From contig JBJOFF010000003.1 in NCBI GenBank assembly GCA_046048895.1, forward strand, positions 1 to 64,000: a DNA stretch of 64,000 nt. Reading direction: 5' to 3'. The stretch comes from ZLKRG08 sp046048895. GTDB lineage: Bacteria > Actinomycetota > Actinomycetes > Nanopelagicales > Nanopelagicaceae. The translations under genes and the position numbers were made by a program. This document shows positions 34,231-43,114 of the stretch, piece after piece (position 1 is the stretch's first letter; each line of letters starts with the position of its first letter). The notes under the pieces are model-generated. The model was not told the origin of the DNA. It saw nothing but the letters and a program-made list of their open reading frames with translations, and made no database searches.

Positions 34231-35226
34231 TTAAGAGAAAAGTGGTGAAATTTCACCATCAGGATCAACAAATGAATTCTCAATAACTGAATTAGGGGCA
34301 AGTCGCGCACCAATTTCAATAAACGAATTTTTAATGATGCAGCCTTCAGCCTCTACCCCATCGGAAATTATCGAACCTTCGACTTGGCAATCTTGCAATG
34401 TGCAATGAGCGCCAATTGCACTTCCGTTTGTAAATAAGCCGGAGATGTTCTCGCTTAAAGAAACATATTCACGATCGCGATGCGAAAATTTATAAATATC
34501 TAAAGCATCGCCATCTGCAGCACCCGTTACTAAATCGCGTGAACCTTTCATTAGCGCATTTGGCGTGCCTATATCTAACCAATATGCCTTTTCAATAAAA
34601 CCCATCACTTTTTTATTAGCTGCAATTAGTTGCGGAAATGTTTGGCGCTCAACGCTAACTACTTCATTTTCCGGAATGGATTCAATAATTGATTTATCAA
34701 AAACATAGCAGCCTGCATTAATGGTATTCGTAACTGGATTTTCCATCTTCTCTAAAAAGGCAGTCACTTGGCCATCAGAATTTGTTGGTACGCAACCATA
34801 GGCTCGCGCATCTTCTACCGGAGTCAAATGTAAAGTTACATCAGCATTTGATTTGATGTGTAAATCCAATTGCGCATTTAAATCATGCGAACTTAAAACA
34901 TCTCCATTAAAAATAACTACTTGCTGAGCACCAGATAATTCTTTGGCGGCATTTCTGATCGCGCCACCGGTGCCAAGTGGCTCTTTTTCAACGGCATATT
35001 TGATCTCCATGCCCCACTTTGAACCATCTCCAAAATATGGAATAAAAACTTCTGATAAATACGAAGTAGCCAAAACTATTCTTTTGATGCCGGCGCGACG
35101 GGCCATGGCTAATTGATGTTCGGTTACTGGAAGCGATGCGATCGGCAACATCGGCTTAGGGCGATGATTAGTTAGCGGTCTAAGCCTGGTTCCGAATCCA
35201 CCAACTAAGAGAATGCCTTCAGCCAA
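34231..35226 (-). CDS. mannose-1-phosphate guanylyltransferase-type nucleotidyltransferase
   Basis: Transfers a nucleotide to a sugar 1-phosphate; by relatedness to Rv3264c it probably makes GDP-mannose. About 331 residues: the nucleotide loop ILLVGGFGTRLRPLT, then KPMLPIASLP, NGDVLS, INAGCYVFD and a C-terminal left-handed beta-helix. A TTG at 35226 gives MAEGILLVGG, which fits the family's N-terminus and overlaps the dapC stop by 8 bases. An ATG at 35256 would add ten residues. With manB it supplies activated mannose for the glycosyltransferases nearby. Confidence 0.85.
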   Translation of the reverse strand: MAEGILLVGGFGTRLRPLTNHRPKPMLPIASLPVTEHQLAMARRAGIKRIVLATSYLSEVFIPYFGDGSKWGMEIKYAVEKEPLGTGGAIRNAAKELSGAQQVVIFNGDVLSSHDLNAQLDLHIKSNADVTLHLTPVEDARAYGCVPTNSDGQVTAFLEKMENPVTNTINAGCYVFDKSIIESIPENEVVSVERQTFPQLIAANKKVMGFIEKAYWLDIGTPNALMKGSRDLVTGAADGDALDIYKFSHRDREYVSLSENISGLFTNGSAIGAHCTLQDCQVEGSIISDGVEAEGCIIKNSFIEIGARLAPNSVIENSFVDPDGEISPLFS

Positions 35227-36271
35227 GTCGCAAGACCAATTCTGCGATCTGAGCATCGGTCGCGGTCATTGCGATTCGAATGTGGCTGGCACCTTTAGCG
35301 CCGTAGAAATTACCTGGCGTTACCAAGATGCCGCGCTCCGCAAACCAAGCCACGCTCTGCCAATCACTTTCACCGCGAGTTGCCCATAAATAAAGCCCTG
35401 CTTCGGAGTGATCTACTTTAAATCCATGTTTTTCAATTGCGCTCTGCACTTTTACTTTGCGCGCGTTGTAACGAGCTCGTTGTTCTCCAACATGCACATT
35501 GTCGCTAAGTGCTGCCACCATCGCCTTTTGAACCGGCAGCGGCACCATCATTCCGGCATGCTTTCGAACTTCGAGAATTTTGGCAATTAAATCTTTATCG
35601 CCAATCATCATCGCAGCGCGATAACCCGCCATTGAAGAGCGCTTTGAAAGGGAGTGAATTGCCAGAATGTTCTTATTGTTACCGCCGGTAAGCGACAAGA
35701 TTGATTTTGGCGTTACCGTATTTCCAAACTCTAAATAACATTCATCCGCAACTACTACGCCGCCTTTGCGCGCCCAATTAATAGCGCTTATTAATTCCGC
35801 ATCGCTATGTACTCGACCGGTTGGATTTGAAGGAGTATTAACCCAAGCTAAATCAGCAGCGGGCCAAGTATTAGCATCAAAATCAACAGTTGTAGCTTTA
35901 CTTTTGGCAATCATTGATCCAACTAAGTAAGTTGGATATGCAATCTCTGGATAGAGCACATGTGCACTCTCTAAAATTGTTGGTAGCCAGGCAACTAACT
36001 CTTTAGAACCGATTAGAGGTAGAACTCCGAATTCACCATTAGCGCCTAATTCGCGCTCTGCCCAATCTGTAATTGCGCCTCGAAGTTCTGCGGTTCCCAT
36101 AGTTAATGGATAGCTTGGCGAATTGGCTGCAGCTTTAAATGCCTCTTGAATAAATTGCGGCGTCTCATCTACCGGTGTACCCTGCGAAAGATCTATAAAA
36201 CCAGAAGGATGCGCCTTTGCCTTATCACCATAAGGCGCAAGCGCATCCCAAGGAAAATCTGGAAGCTTCAA
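35219..36271 (-). CDS. dapC: succinyldiaminopimelate aminotransferase (actinobacterial DapC)
   Basis: DapC makes N-succinyl-L,L-diaminopimelate in lysine and peptidoglycan synthesis. The 350-residue fold-type I aminotransferase has VNTPSNPTGRVH, VVADECYLEFG, the PLP lysine in HSLSKRSSMAGYR and the C-terminal HIRIAMTATD. The order fdxA-dapC is fixed in Actinobacteria (Rv1177-Rv1178). The start codon is TTG, with AAGGA 13 bases before it inside the end of fdxA. The companion dapD lies at 51.2 kb in the same window. Confidence 0.9.
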   Translation of the reverse strand: MKLPDFPWDALAPYGDKAKAHPSGFIDLSQGTPVDETPQFIQEAFKAAANSPSYPLTMGTAELRGAITDWAERELGANGEFGVLPLIGSKELVAWLPTILESAHVLYPEIAYPTYLVGSMIAKSKATTVDFDANTWPAADLAWVNTPSNPTGRVHSDAELISAINWARKGGVVVADECYLEFGNTVTPKSILSLTGGNNKNILAIHSLSKRSSMAGYRAAMMIGDKDLIAKILEVRKHAGMMVPLPVQKAMVAALSDNVHVGEQRARYNARKVKVQSAIEKHGFKVDHSEAGLYLWATRGESDWQSVAWFAERGILVTPGNFYGAKGASHIRIAMTATDAQIAELVLRLG

Positions 36272-36281
36272 TTTATTTTAA

Positions 36282-36599
36282 TTATTCCTTAGCAGGAAGG
36301 TTCTTCACAAAATCAGGATCGAATTCCTTCTTGCCAACTTTTGCTGCGCCACCTGGAGAACCTAGCTCTACGAAGAATAATGGCGCCTTTTCACGGAACT
36401 CATTTAAATTCTCTGGGACATCATCTTCATAGTAGATAGCTTCGACTGGGCAGACTGGTTCGCAAGCGCCGCAATCAACGCACTCATCTGGATGGATGTA
36501 AAGCATGCGTGAGCCTTCGTAGATGCAATCTACTGGGCACTCCTCGATGCAAGATTTATCTTTGACGTCTACACATGGTTCTGCGATTACGTATGTCAT
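36282..36599 (-). CDS. fdxA: 7Fe ferredoxin (3Fe-4S plus 4Fe-4S)
   Basis: A 105-residue electron carrier. The cysteine pattern is C...C...CPVDC in the N-terminal half and CVDCGACEPVCP in the second, with an acidic tail, as in actinobacterial FdxA/FdxC. The frame is open to 36641, but MTYVIAEPC at 36599 is the family start, and TAGAAT lies 7 bases before it. It sits back-to-back with the GNAT gene, start codons 42 bases apart. Confidence 0.93.
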   Translation of the reverse strand: MTYVIAEPCVDVKDKSCIEECPVDCIYEGSRMLYIHPDECVDCGACEPVCPVEAIYYEDDVPENLNEFREKAPLFFVELGSPGGAAKVGKKEFDPDFVKNLPAKE

Positions 36600-36606
36600 G
36601 GCTGGA

Positions 36607-36612
36607 ATTCTA
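36607..36612 (-). promoter_or_regulatory. -10 box for leaderless fdxA
   Basis: Minus-strand TAGAAT, 7 bases before the ATG at 36599. It lies exactly where the -35 element of the opposite promoter would be expected. Confidence 0.6.
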
Positions 36613-36629
36613 CCCATTGGGGCAAGCTT

Positions 36630-36635
36630 TACTAT
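36630..36635 (+). promoter_or_regulatory. -10 box for leaderless GNAT gene
   Basis: TACTAT, 6 bases before the GTG at 36642, with 17 bases between it and the fdxA -10 box on the other strand. Confidence 0.55.
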
Positions 36636-36641
36636 TACCAC

Positions 36642-37580
36642 GTGAGTAAAAATGGCGAATTCTCAAGTAGTGATATTGGAAAACGGGTCACTATCCGCTT
36701 GCACGATAAACCAGGCTACCGAGATTTAGTTGGCCATCTGCTTACCCCAACTAGCCTTAAGAATCGTCATGGCGAGATTCTGGAATTTAACCCAGCTGAC
36801 ATTTATATCTGGCGCGAAATTATTGAGGTGCCAAGAACCGCAACCTCTGGAGCTCCACTTTCGATGAGAGTTTATGAGATTGAGCGCGCTTCCAGTAACA
36901 CTTGGTTGGCAAAAGAGAACGTTGAAGTTGGAAATTGGGTTTTCCGAGCAGATGTTGGCATCACGCGTAGAGCTAATTCTGCATTGGTCCTTGGAAATGA
37001 AAATCATATTGATGAAGTAATTACTTGGTATCGCGCCAGAGATTTACAACCAACGGTTTCGATTGTTCCCAATTTGGCTCCGGAACTGGATCAAGAACTA
37101 GAGCGACGTGGTTTTAAGACGCTTTTAGATGTTCATGTTATGGTTAAAAATAAAGTGGATGCAAAAGTTTCTGAAGAAGCCGTTTCAGACTTTGAAGTTT
37201 CAGATCAGCCAAGTGCTAAGTGGTTAGCTGTTCATGGTGATGAAAAAATTTCTGATTTGCTAAATGCTAGCCCTGCAAAATATTTATCTTTGGAAGATGC
37301 GGGATCAATCATCGCAATTGGCCGAATCTCAGAAGCGGATGGTTGGGCGATAATTTCCAGAATTTGGGTTGCGCCAGAAGTTCGTGGAAAAGGGTTGGGG
37401 CGAAAAGTTTTGAGAGCGCTAGAAAATTATGCAGCCGCCGCTAAATTGGCGCTCCAAGTTGCTTCAGATAATGAAGCTGCCATCGAACTTTATAAAACCG
37501 AAGGCTACGAAATTCATCACACCTATCGACTTAGATCTCAATCCCAGCAAATAGGTCTATCTCAAGATTGTCTTTGCTAA
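36642..37580 (+). CDS. GNAT-family N-acetyltransferase
   Basis: A 312-residue protein with an extra N-terminal beta-barrel-like part (about 1-70) ahead of a GNAT domain. The acetyl-CoA loop is VAPEVRGKGLGRKVL, followed by LQVASDNEAAIELYKTEGY. GNAT proteins with this layout sit beside fdxA in many Actinobacteria; the substrate is unknown. The GTG start has TACTAT 6 bases ahead. The last 50 bases overlap mshB on the opposite strand, so both C-termini share DNA. Confidence 0.8.
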   Translation: MSKNGEFSSSDIGKRVTIRLHDKPGYRDLVGHLLTPTSLKNRHGEILEFNPADIYIWREIIEVPRTATSGAPLSMRVYEIERASSNTWLAKENVEVGNWVFRADVGITRRANSALVLGNENHIDEVITWYRARDLQPTVSIVPNLAPELDQELERRGFKTLLDVHVMVKNKVDAKVSEEAVSDFEVSDQPSAKWLAVHGDEKISDLLNASPAKYLSLEDAGSIIAIGRISEADGWAIISRIWVAPEVRGKGLGRKVLRALENYAAAAKLALQVASDNEAAIELYKTEGYEIHHTYRLRSQSQQIGLSQDCLC

Positions 37581-38379
37581 GCGGCGCTGACTTAACTCCT
37601 TTTACCAAGGTGTAATACTCGTCGCCAAATACTTGAACCCCCAAATTATTAGATAGCGCGAAGAATGGGCCATCTAAGGTTATTTGGGTGGCATGGGCTT
37701 TCATGGCAGCCATTTTCTTATCTACTTGATTTGGCGCATGTATTACTGCACTAACAAAGGAATCATCTTTTACAAAAGGCACCTCGTCGATATTTTCTGC
37801 CCCAAAGAAATCACTACCCTGCTCTTTCATGGCATCCATTCCTTTTTGTACCACTGATTTAGGCATGATGTTCCAATAAATTTTTTGAACTTGCCAAGTC
37901 GCTAACTCTGCCGCGCGCATTGCGACTCGATTAGTTTGAATATGATCTGGATGCCCGTAGCCACCATTTTCATCATATGTAACCATAACTTGCGGCTTTA
38001 TTTCATCGATAACTTGAGCTAGTTCTTTTGCTGCGCTGTCGACATCTACTCTCCAAAAACAATTCGGATGCTCATTCTGTGGCGTACCCATCATGCCGCT
38101 ATCTCTATATTTACCTGATTTACCTAAAAAGCGATGATCCTGCACTCCTAATTCACGCATCGCATTTGCTAATTCAATTTCTCGATGTGCTCCCAATTTA
38201 TCTTCAGCGCTACTTGCTAAATGTGCAAGTTCAGGAACTAAAACTTCTCCCTCTTCGCCACGCGTGCAAGTAATAAGGGTTACGGCAACACCATCATCAA
38301 CCATCTGCGCCATGGTTGCACCATTGTTTATAGTTTCATCATCAGGATGTGCGTGAACAAAAAGCGCTCGTCTGCTCAT
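37531..38379 (-). CDS. mshB: mycothiol biosynthesis deacetylase MshB (PIG-L family)
   Basis: Removes the acetyl group from GlcNAc-inositol to give GlcN-inositol, a step of mycothiol synthesis. The zinc site is visible as HAHPDDE near the N-terminus and GHPDH later. CTRGEEGEV and the ENGGYGHPDHI context match MshB; the mycothiol-conjugate amidase Mca is the main alternative. It has 282 residues. The start overlaps the moeZ stop (ATGA), and the 3' end overlaps the GNAT gene by 50 bases. It shows that the organism is likely to make mycothiol. Confidence 0.87.
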   Translation of the reverse strand: MSRRALFVHAHPDDETINNGATMAQMVDDGVAVTLITCTRGEEGEVLVPELAHLASSAEDKLGAHREIELANAMRELGVQDHRFLGKSGKYRDSGMMGTPQNEHPNCFWRVDVDSAAKELAQVIDEIKPQVMVTYDENGGYGHPDHIQTNRVAMRAAELATWQVQKIYWNIMPKSVVQKGMDAMKEQGSDFFGAENIDEVPFVKDDSFVSAVIHAPNQVDKKMAAMKAHATQITLDGPFFALSNNLGVQVFGDEYYTLVKGVKSAPLSKDNLEIDLFAGIEI

Positions 38380-39503
38380 TTACTTCGCTCCTTCCAAGCC
38401 AGAATGCCACCTTTTAAGTGCTTTATATTCTGATAGCCAGCAGACTTCATTAAATTCAAACAATCTCCAGAACGCACACCGCTTCGGCAATGCAAAATTA
38501 TCTCTCGATTTCTTGGGATTTGCGCAAATGCGCTGCCATCTTCGAACTTGCCCTTAGGGATAAGGATAGAACCAGGAATTGCGAGTTCAGCATGTTCTGC
38601 AGGTTCGCGCACATCAATTAATAAATAACCAGTTAATTTCTCAAGTTGTTCTGCAGTGATGGCATCAGATAGCCCACAAAATGCTTCGTAATCGGGCAGC
38701 AGCGCTTGCTGAGATTCGCTACAAATTGAACAATTAGGGTTCTTTTTAATTTCAACTTTTTCAAAAGTGCTATTAACTGCATCGTAAATTAATAATGTTC
38801 CAAGCAAATTTGTACCGATACCAGTAATCAGTTTAAGAGCTTCGGTAGCTTGAATAGAGCCGATGCTGCCGCAGAGCACTCCCAATACCCCGCCTTCAGC
38901 ACAACTTGGTACTGAGCCGGGTGGTGGCGGAGTTGGATGCAAGCAGCGATAACAAGGACCGAATTTGCTCCAGAAGATCGTGGCTTGGCCATCAAATCTA
39001 TAAATACTGCCCCAAATATAAGGTTTGCCTAAAAGAGCTGCGGCGTCATTAATTAGATAGCGAGTTGCAAAGTTATCTGTGCAATCAATTATTAAATCGT
39101 AATTACGAAAAATCTCAAGTGCATTTGTAGTATCTAAATGAAATTCATATGTATTAACTTTTAGATTTGGGTTCTGTGCTAGTACCTTTTCTTTAGCGCT
39201 CTGTGCTTTGAAGTTTCCCAAATCATTTTGTTGGTGAATTATCTGACGTTGTAAATTAGATAGATCGACGCGATCAAAATCAACTATTCCGATCTCTCCA
39301 ACTCCAGCTGCGGCTAAGTACATGATTGTGGGTGAACCAAGTCCACCTGCACCAATTACCAGCACTTTTGCATTCAAAATCCGCTGTTGGCCAATCGCAT
39401 CTAAATCTGGAATCAATAAGTGGCGTGAATATCTTTCATTCTCATCACCAATTAATTCGCGTCCAGGTTCGACTAACGGCTTCATATCGAGCGATTCTGC
39501 CAT
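38376..39503 (-). CDS. moeZ: adenylyltransferase/sulfurtransferase MoeZ
   Basis: An E1-like enzyme that adenylates and thiolates small sulfur-carrier proteins for molybdopterin, thiamine or cysteine synthesis. The N-terminal ThiF/MoeB domain has the ATP loop VLVIGAGGLGSP, IDCTDNF and zinc cysteines (CYRC, then CSIC). The C-terminal rhodanese domain has the active loop HCRSGVRSGD. Length is 375. An internal ATG at 39485, with a CAGAAT 8 bases ahead, is an alternative start. It is divergent from the TetR gene, start codons 13 bases apart, matching the Rv3206c-Rv3208 neighbourhood. Confidence 0.9.
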   Translation of the reverse strand: MAESLDMKPLVEPGRELIGDENERYSRHLLIPDLDAIGQQRILNAKVLVIGAGGLGSPTIMYLAAAGVGEIGIVDFDRVDLSNLQRQIIHQQNDLGNFKAQSAKEKVLAQNPNLKVNTYEFHLDTTNALEIFRNYDLIIDCTDNFATRYLINDAAALLGKPYIWGSIYRFDGQATIFWSKFGPCYRCLHPTPPPPGSVPSCAEGGVLGVLCGSIGSIQATEALKLITGIGTNLLGTLLIYDAVNSTFEKVEIKKNPNCSICSESQQALLPDYEAFCGLSDAITAEQLEKLTGYLLIDVREPAEHAELAIPGSILIPKGKFEDGSAFAQIPRNREIILHCRSGVRSGDCLNLMKSAGYQNIKHLKGGILAWKERSK

Positions 39504-39509
39504 TAAGAT
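39504..39509 (+). promoter_or_regulatory. -10 box for leaderless tetR gene
   Basis: TAAGAT, 7 bases before the ATG at 39517. It lies against the moeZ start codon. Confidence 0.5.
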
Positions 39510-39516
39510 TCGACCG

Positions 39517-40122
39517 ATGAGTAACGATAAGGCCAGACTTCCACGCGATGAGCGCCGCGCTCAATTATTGGCAGCGGCCCTTGAGGTCTTCACCGCTGCT
39601 GGCTATCACTCAGCAGCGATGGATGAAATCGCCGATCGCGCTGGCGTAAGTAAGCCGGTGCTGTACCAGCACTTCCCATCCAAATTAGATCTTTACCTTG
39701 CCGTACTTGATACCCATATTGATTCTTTAGTTTTTGCGATTCAGCGGGCTATTCAATCAACCCCAGATAATGCAAAACGAGTACAAGCAACCATCGGTGC
39801 CTACTTTGATTTCATCGAAGCCGAAGGTGAAGCTTTCCGACTTTTATTTGAGAGCGACATGAATGTCGAGCCAGCAGTTAGGGAAAGATTAAATCGCATG
39901 ACTTATGACTGCGCTGCCGCGGTTAGCGCAGTAATTTCGTTAGATACAGGTTTGCCACAGGAAGCAGCGATGCTCCTTGGCGTTGGTTTGATTGGTAGTG
40001 CGCAAGTCACTGCGCGCCACTGGTTAGAACGTGATTCAAAATTGAGTCGCGAACAAGCACAAACATTGGCAACAAATATTATTTGGCGAGGAATTTCAGG
40101 TTTCCCTCGCAACGAGAACTAG
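39517..40122 (+). CDS. TetR-family transcriptional regulator
   Basis: A 201-residue regulator. The N-terminal TetR helix-turn-helix spans about 8-55 (RRAQLLAAALEVFTAAGYHS, then IADRAGVSKPVLYQHFPSK). The C-terminal ligand domain resembles the Rv3208 type. The open frame begins earlier (39322), but the family start is MSNDKARLP at 39517, with TAAGAT 7 bases ahead. It is followed by DUF3107 and a DEAD-box helicase in the same direction, an order kept from M. tuberculosis (Rv3208, Rv3208A, rhlE). Ligand unknown. Confidence 0.88.
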   Translation: MSNDKARLPRDERRAQLLAAALEVFTAAGYHSAAMDEIADRAGVSKPVLYQHFPSKLDLYLAVLDTHIDSLVFAIQRAIQSTPDNAKRVQATIGAYFDFIEAEGEAFRLLFESDMNVEPAVRERLNRMTYDCAAAVSAVISLDTGLPQEAAMLLGVGLIGSAQVTARHWLERDSKLSREQAQTLATNIIWRGISGFPRNEN

Positions 40123-40137
40123 AAACGGATCTACCAA

Positions 40138-40362
40138 ATGGCACATGTACGTATTGCAGTATCAGATGTAACTAGCGAAATCGCTTTTGAGTCAGCAGAT
40201 AGCCCTAAAGAAATCAAAGCAGCAATTGATAAAGCAATTGCTTCAGGCGCTACCCTCTCTTTGATTGATATCAAGGGACGCGAATTCATTGTGCCAGCGA
40301 CCAAGATTGGTTACGTCGAAATTGGCGAGCAATCTGAACGTCGTGTTGGATTCGGCAAATAA
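40138..40362 (+). CDS. DUF3107 family protein
   Basis: A 74-residue actinobacterial protein. It begins VRIAVSDVTSEIAFES, and the family features DIKGREFIVPATKIGYVEIG and the C-terminal RRVGFGK are clear. It always follows a TetR gene in mycobacteria (Rv3208A). Function unknown; the fold is probably a small beta-barrel. GGA lies 8 bases before the ATG, and a 15-base gap separates it from tetR. Confidence 0.88.
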   Translation: MAHVRIAVSDVTSEIAFESADSPKEIKAAIDKAIASGATLSLIDIKGREFIVPATKIGYVEIGEQSERRVGFGK

Positions 40363-40363
40363 T

Positions 40364-41680
40364 TTGAATAAAACTTTTGCAGATCTAGGCTTATCGCCTG
40401 AATTATTAGCATCTATCAGCAGTGCTGGTTTCGTTAATCCTTTTGCAATTCAAGAAGCGGTAATTCCCCTAGCGCTAACTGGGGCCGACATCATTGGACA
40501 AGCTAAAACTGGCACTGGCAAGACTTTAGGTTTCGGGTTACCACTTCTTAATAATGTGAAGCGCGGCAGCGGAAAACCAGTAGCTTTGGTGGTAGTTCCG
40601 ACGCGTGAATTAGGTATTCAAGTGGCCGATGAATTAAATAAGTTATCTGGCGGACCGGACCTGCGCGTAACTGCAATATATGGCGGTCGCCCAATGGAGC
40701 CGCAGATTGCCGAATTGAAAAAGGGCGTCGATATTGTGGTTGGCACCCCTGGTCGACTCTTAGATTTACATCGACAGAAAGCGCTGGATCTCTCAGAAGT
40801 AAAACATTTGGTCCTAGATGAGGCCGATGAGATGTTAGATCTTGGATTCATGCCGGATGTAGAGAAGATTTTTAATCTAACTTCGCAGCGCACTCAGACC
40901 ATGCTCTTCTCTGCAACGATGCCAGGCGACGTGGTGACACTGGCAAGAAAATTCTTAAATCAGCCAACACACATTCGTGCTGAAGTTGAAGATTCGGGTG
41001 CCGTTGTAAGTCGAATCAAACAATTTGTTTATCGCGCCCACGCTTTAGATAAACCAGAGATGTTAGCTCGAATTTTGCAGGCTGAAGGTCGCGGACCAAC
41101 CATGATTTTCTGTCGAACCAAACGAGCCTGTCAGCAAATTGCAGATGATATGAAGGCGCGTGGTTTTAAAACTTCTGCGATTCATGGAGATCTTGGCCAA
41201 GGTGCTCGTGAAAGTGCATTGAAGGATTTCAAATCATTAAAGCGAGATATTTTGGTAGCAACGGATGTGGCCGCACGCGGTATTGATATTGATGGAATCA
41301 CCCATGTAATTAATTACCAGTGCCCTGAAGATGAAAAAACTTATGTGCACAGAATCGGAAGAACTGCCCGTGCTGGCGCTTCAGGAACTGCAGTTACATT
41401 TGTAGATTGGGATGAGCTAACTCGTTGGTCTCATATCAATCAAGCTTTAGATTTGGGATTCCCAGAACCTCAAGAGACCTACTCTTCTTCCGAACATCTA
41501 TATTCTGATTTGGGAATTTCTAAAAACAGCAAGAGTTCCTTGGCTCCAGTTGATAAAGAGATTAAAGAGAGCAAAGTGAGTAAGGGCTCTAAAGTTGAAA
41601 AAAGTGAAAAACCGCAACGCCCAGTCAGAGAGAAGCGAGAGCGAACCAGAACGCGTGGGGCGCTTAAAAAAGAGCGTTAA
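40364..41680 (+). CDS. rhlE: DEAD-box RNA helicase
   Basis: An ATP-dependent RNA helicase of about 438 residues. In order it shows FADLGLSPELL and the Q-motif FVNPFAIQ, motif I AKTGTGKT, PTRELG, VLDEADEMLDLGF, SATMPG and HRIGRTARAG. A Lys/Arg-rich tail of about 60 residues, typical for RNA binding, ends the protein. The TTG at 40364, two bases after the DUF3107 stop, gives the family-like N-terminus; a GTG at 40343 is the alternative. The 3' end overlaps the convergent marC gene by 17 bases. Confidence 0.9.
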   Translation: MNKTFADLGLSPELLASISSAGFVNPFAIQEAVIPLALTGADIIGQAKTGTGKTLGFGLPLLNNVKRGSGKPVALVVVPTRELGIQVADELNKLSGGPDLRVTAIYGGRPMEPQIAELKKGVDIVVGTPGRLLDLHRQKALDLSEVKHLVLDEADEMLDLGFMPDVEKIFNLTSQRTQTMLFSATMPGDVVTLARKFLNQPTHIRAEVEDSGAVVSRIKQFVYRAHALDKPEMLARILQAEGRGPTMIFCRTKRACQQIADDMKARGFKTSAIHGDLGQGARESALKDFKSLKRDILVATDVAARGIDIDGITHVINYQCPEDEKTYVHRIGRTARAGASGTAVTFVDWDELTRWSHINQALDLGFPEPQETYSSSEHLYSDLGISKNSKSSLAPVDKEIKESKVSKGSKVEKSEKPQRPVREKRERTRTRGALKKER

Positions 41681-42269
41681 TCGCGTTAGCTAGCATCTGA
41701 ACCGCAATTCCAGCCAGCACCAAACCAGCGATTCTGGCTAGTAAATCAACACCAGATTTGCCAATTACTTTTAAAATAAAAGTAGAAGCCATCAAAGCCA
41801 ACGCGACAAAGATATGAACTGTTACCACTGAACCTGCTAGCGCAAATCCCATCTCAACGTTTTTAACCTGCTGCGCAAAGATCATGACTGCGACGATCGC
41901 GCCAGGACCTGCTAATAACGGAGTCGCTAGTGGCACCATCGCAACATTCTTAGATCCAGAGGTAAGCTCGTTATCTTCTTTTCCAGTTAAGAGGTTTAAG
42001 GAAACTAGAAGTAGCAGTAGACCACCGGCCGCTTGCATCGCTCCAATTGAGACATCCATGTATTCAAGTAGAAAGCGACCAAAGAGCGCAAAGCCAGCAA
42101 TGATTAAAAGAGAGATACCTGCAGCTTGAATCGCCAACTGACGCGCTTCTTTCGCGCTTCGCTCTCCGACTACAGAGAGAAAGATAGGCGCATTACCAGG
42201 GGGATCCAAAATCACCATCAAAGTTACAAATGCTTGCAGCGCAAAGGTAAGCGTATTTACTTCAGTCAC
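41664..42269 (-). CDS. MarC-family integral membrane protein
   Basis: A 201-residue protein with six hydrophobic segments. Family marks are VILDPPGNAPIF and LATPLLAGPGAI, each with the paired prolines and glycines of MarC. The biochemical role of this family is unknown; the old link to multiple antibiotic resistance was withdrawn. It is the last gene of a five-gene operon that starts with the MgtE-N/CBS gene, and its start overlaps the PHP gene by 4 bases. Confidence 0.88.
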   Translation of the reverse strand: MTEVNTLTFALQAFVTLMVILDPPGNAPIFLSVVGERSAKEARQLAIQAAGISLLIIAGFALFGRFLLEYMDVSIGAMQAAGGLLLLLVSLNLLTGKEDNELTSGSKNVAMVPLATPLLAGPGAIVAVMIFAQQVKNVEMGFALAGSVVTVHIFVALALMASTFILKVIGKSGVDLLARIAGLVLAGIAVQMLANAINALF

Positions 42270-43114
42270 TTTTGAATCACCCTTCTTTGGTTAGCCTGTG
42301 ATTCTAGCGCTTGCCAATGCTCTGGCGAGGTGACATTTTCACCAATTAGATTCAATTTTCCAGTTCCGTGAAAATCACTTGAACCGGTCACCACTAAATC
42401 TAACTCTCTAGCTATTTCGCGTAAATTATTACGTTCTTCCGCGCCATGATCGCGATGATCTACTTCGATGCCATTTAATCCCGCCGCTTTTAGCTCTACA
42501 AAATTCGCTACTGTCATCTTGGTATCCCGCATCGATGAATATGGATGCGCAATGACTGCTACCCCGCCTGCAGCACGAATTAATTTGACCGCATCCAATG
42601 GAGTCGGTGCGATATGAGAAACATAATATTTTGAATCATTGGCTAAATACTGGGAAAATGCTTGATCACGAGTTTTTACAATATTTTTAGCTACTAACGC
42701 ATCAGCTAAATGCGGCCTTCCCAAAGTGGCTCCATCTGGTTGATGTTGAAGCACTTCTTCATAGGTAATTTTGATGCCATCTGCCGCCATTAGTTCAATC
42801 ATCTTCTTCATACGCGGAACACGATCATCCCGACTCATCTCAAGTGCATCTTGTAAGGGTTGATAACTTGGATCAAATAGCAATCCCAACATATGAATGC
42901 TTCGGTGGTCTTCGGTTAGACAAGAAATCTCTGCGCCCAATACCAATTGGAAATCTCCGCGCACAGCCGCTGTAGCCTCTTCCCATCCAGAAATTGTGTC
43001 GTGATCTGTTAATCCAAGCACGGTAACACCGTTAATTATGGCGTGCTGAACCAACTCGGTAGGCGACATAGTTCCATCGCTTCGAGTTGAATGTGTGTGT
43101 AAATCAATTTGCAT
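42266..43114 (-). CDS. PHP-domain phosphoesterase
   Basis: A metal-dependent phosphatase or nuclease of the PHP family, related to RNase AM / 3',5'-nucleoside bisphosphate phosphatase. Of 282 residues, metal ligands appear in DLHTHST, LTDHDT, GAEIS, IAHPYS and GSSDFHG. It overlaps its neighbours on both sides, by 11 bases with the EamA gene and 4 with marC. The substrate is probably a nucleotide, but no direct sign shows it. Confidence 0.88.
   Translation of the reverse strand: MQIDLHTHSTRSDGTMSPTELVQHAIINGVTVLGLTDHDTISGWEEATAAVRGDFQLVLGAEISCLTEDHRSIHMLGLLFDPSYQPLQDALEMSRDDRVPRMKKMIELMAADGIKITYEEVLQHQPDGATLGRPHLADALVAKNIVKTRDQAFSQYLANDSKYYVSHIAPTPLDAVKLIRAAGGVAVIAHPYSSMRDTKMTVANFVELKAAGLNGIEVDHRDHGAEERNNLREIARELDLVVTGSSDFHGTGKLNLIGENVTSPEHWQALESQANQRRVIQK

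Noticed and set aside
39322..39516. Long N-terminal extension of the TetR frame
   Set aside because: It runs antisense through moeZ and is Ser/Pro-rich; the family start and a -10 box place the gene at 39517.
39503..39517. Shared -10 element for moeZ and tetR
   Set aside because: The tetR box is good, but no TANNNT lies 6-7 bases before either moeZ start; the CAGAAT before the inner ATG is a weak fit at 8 bases.
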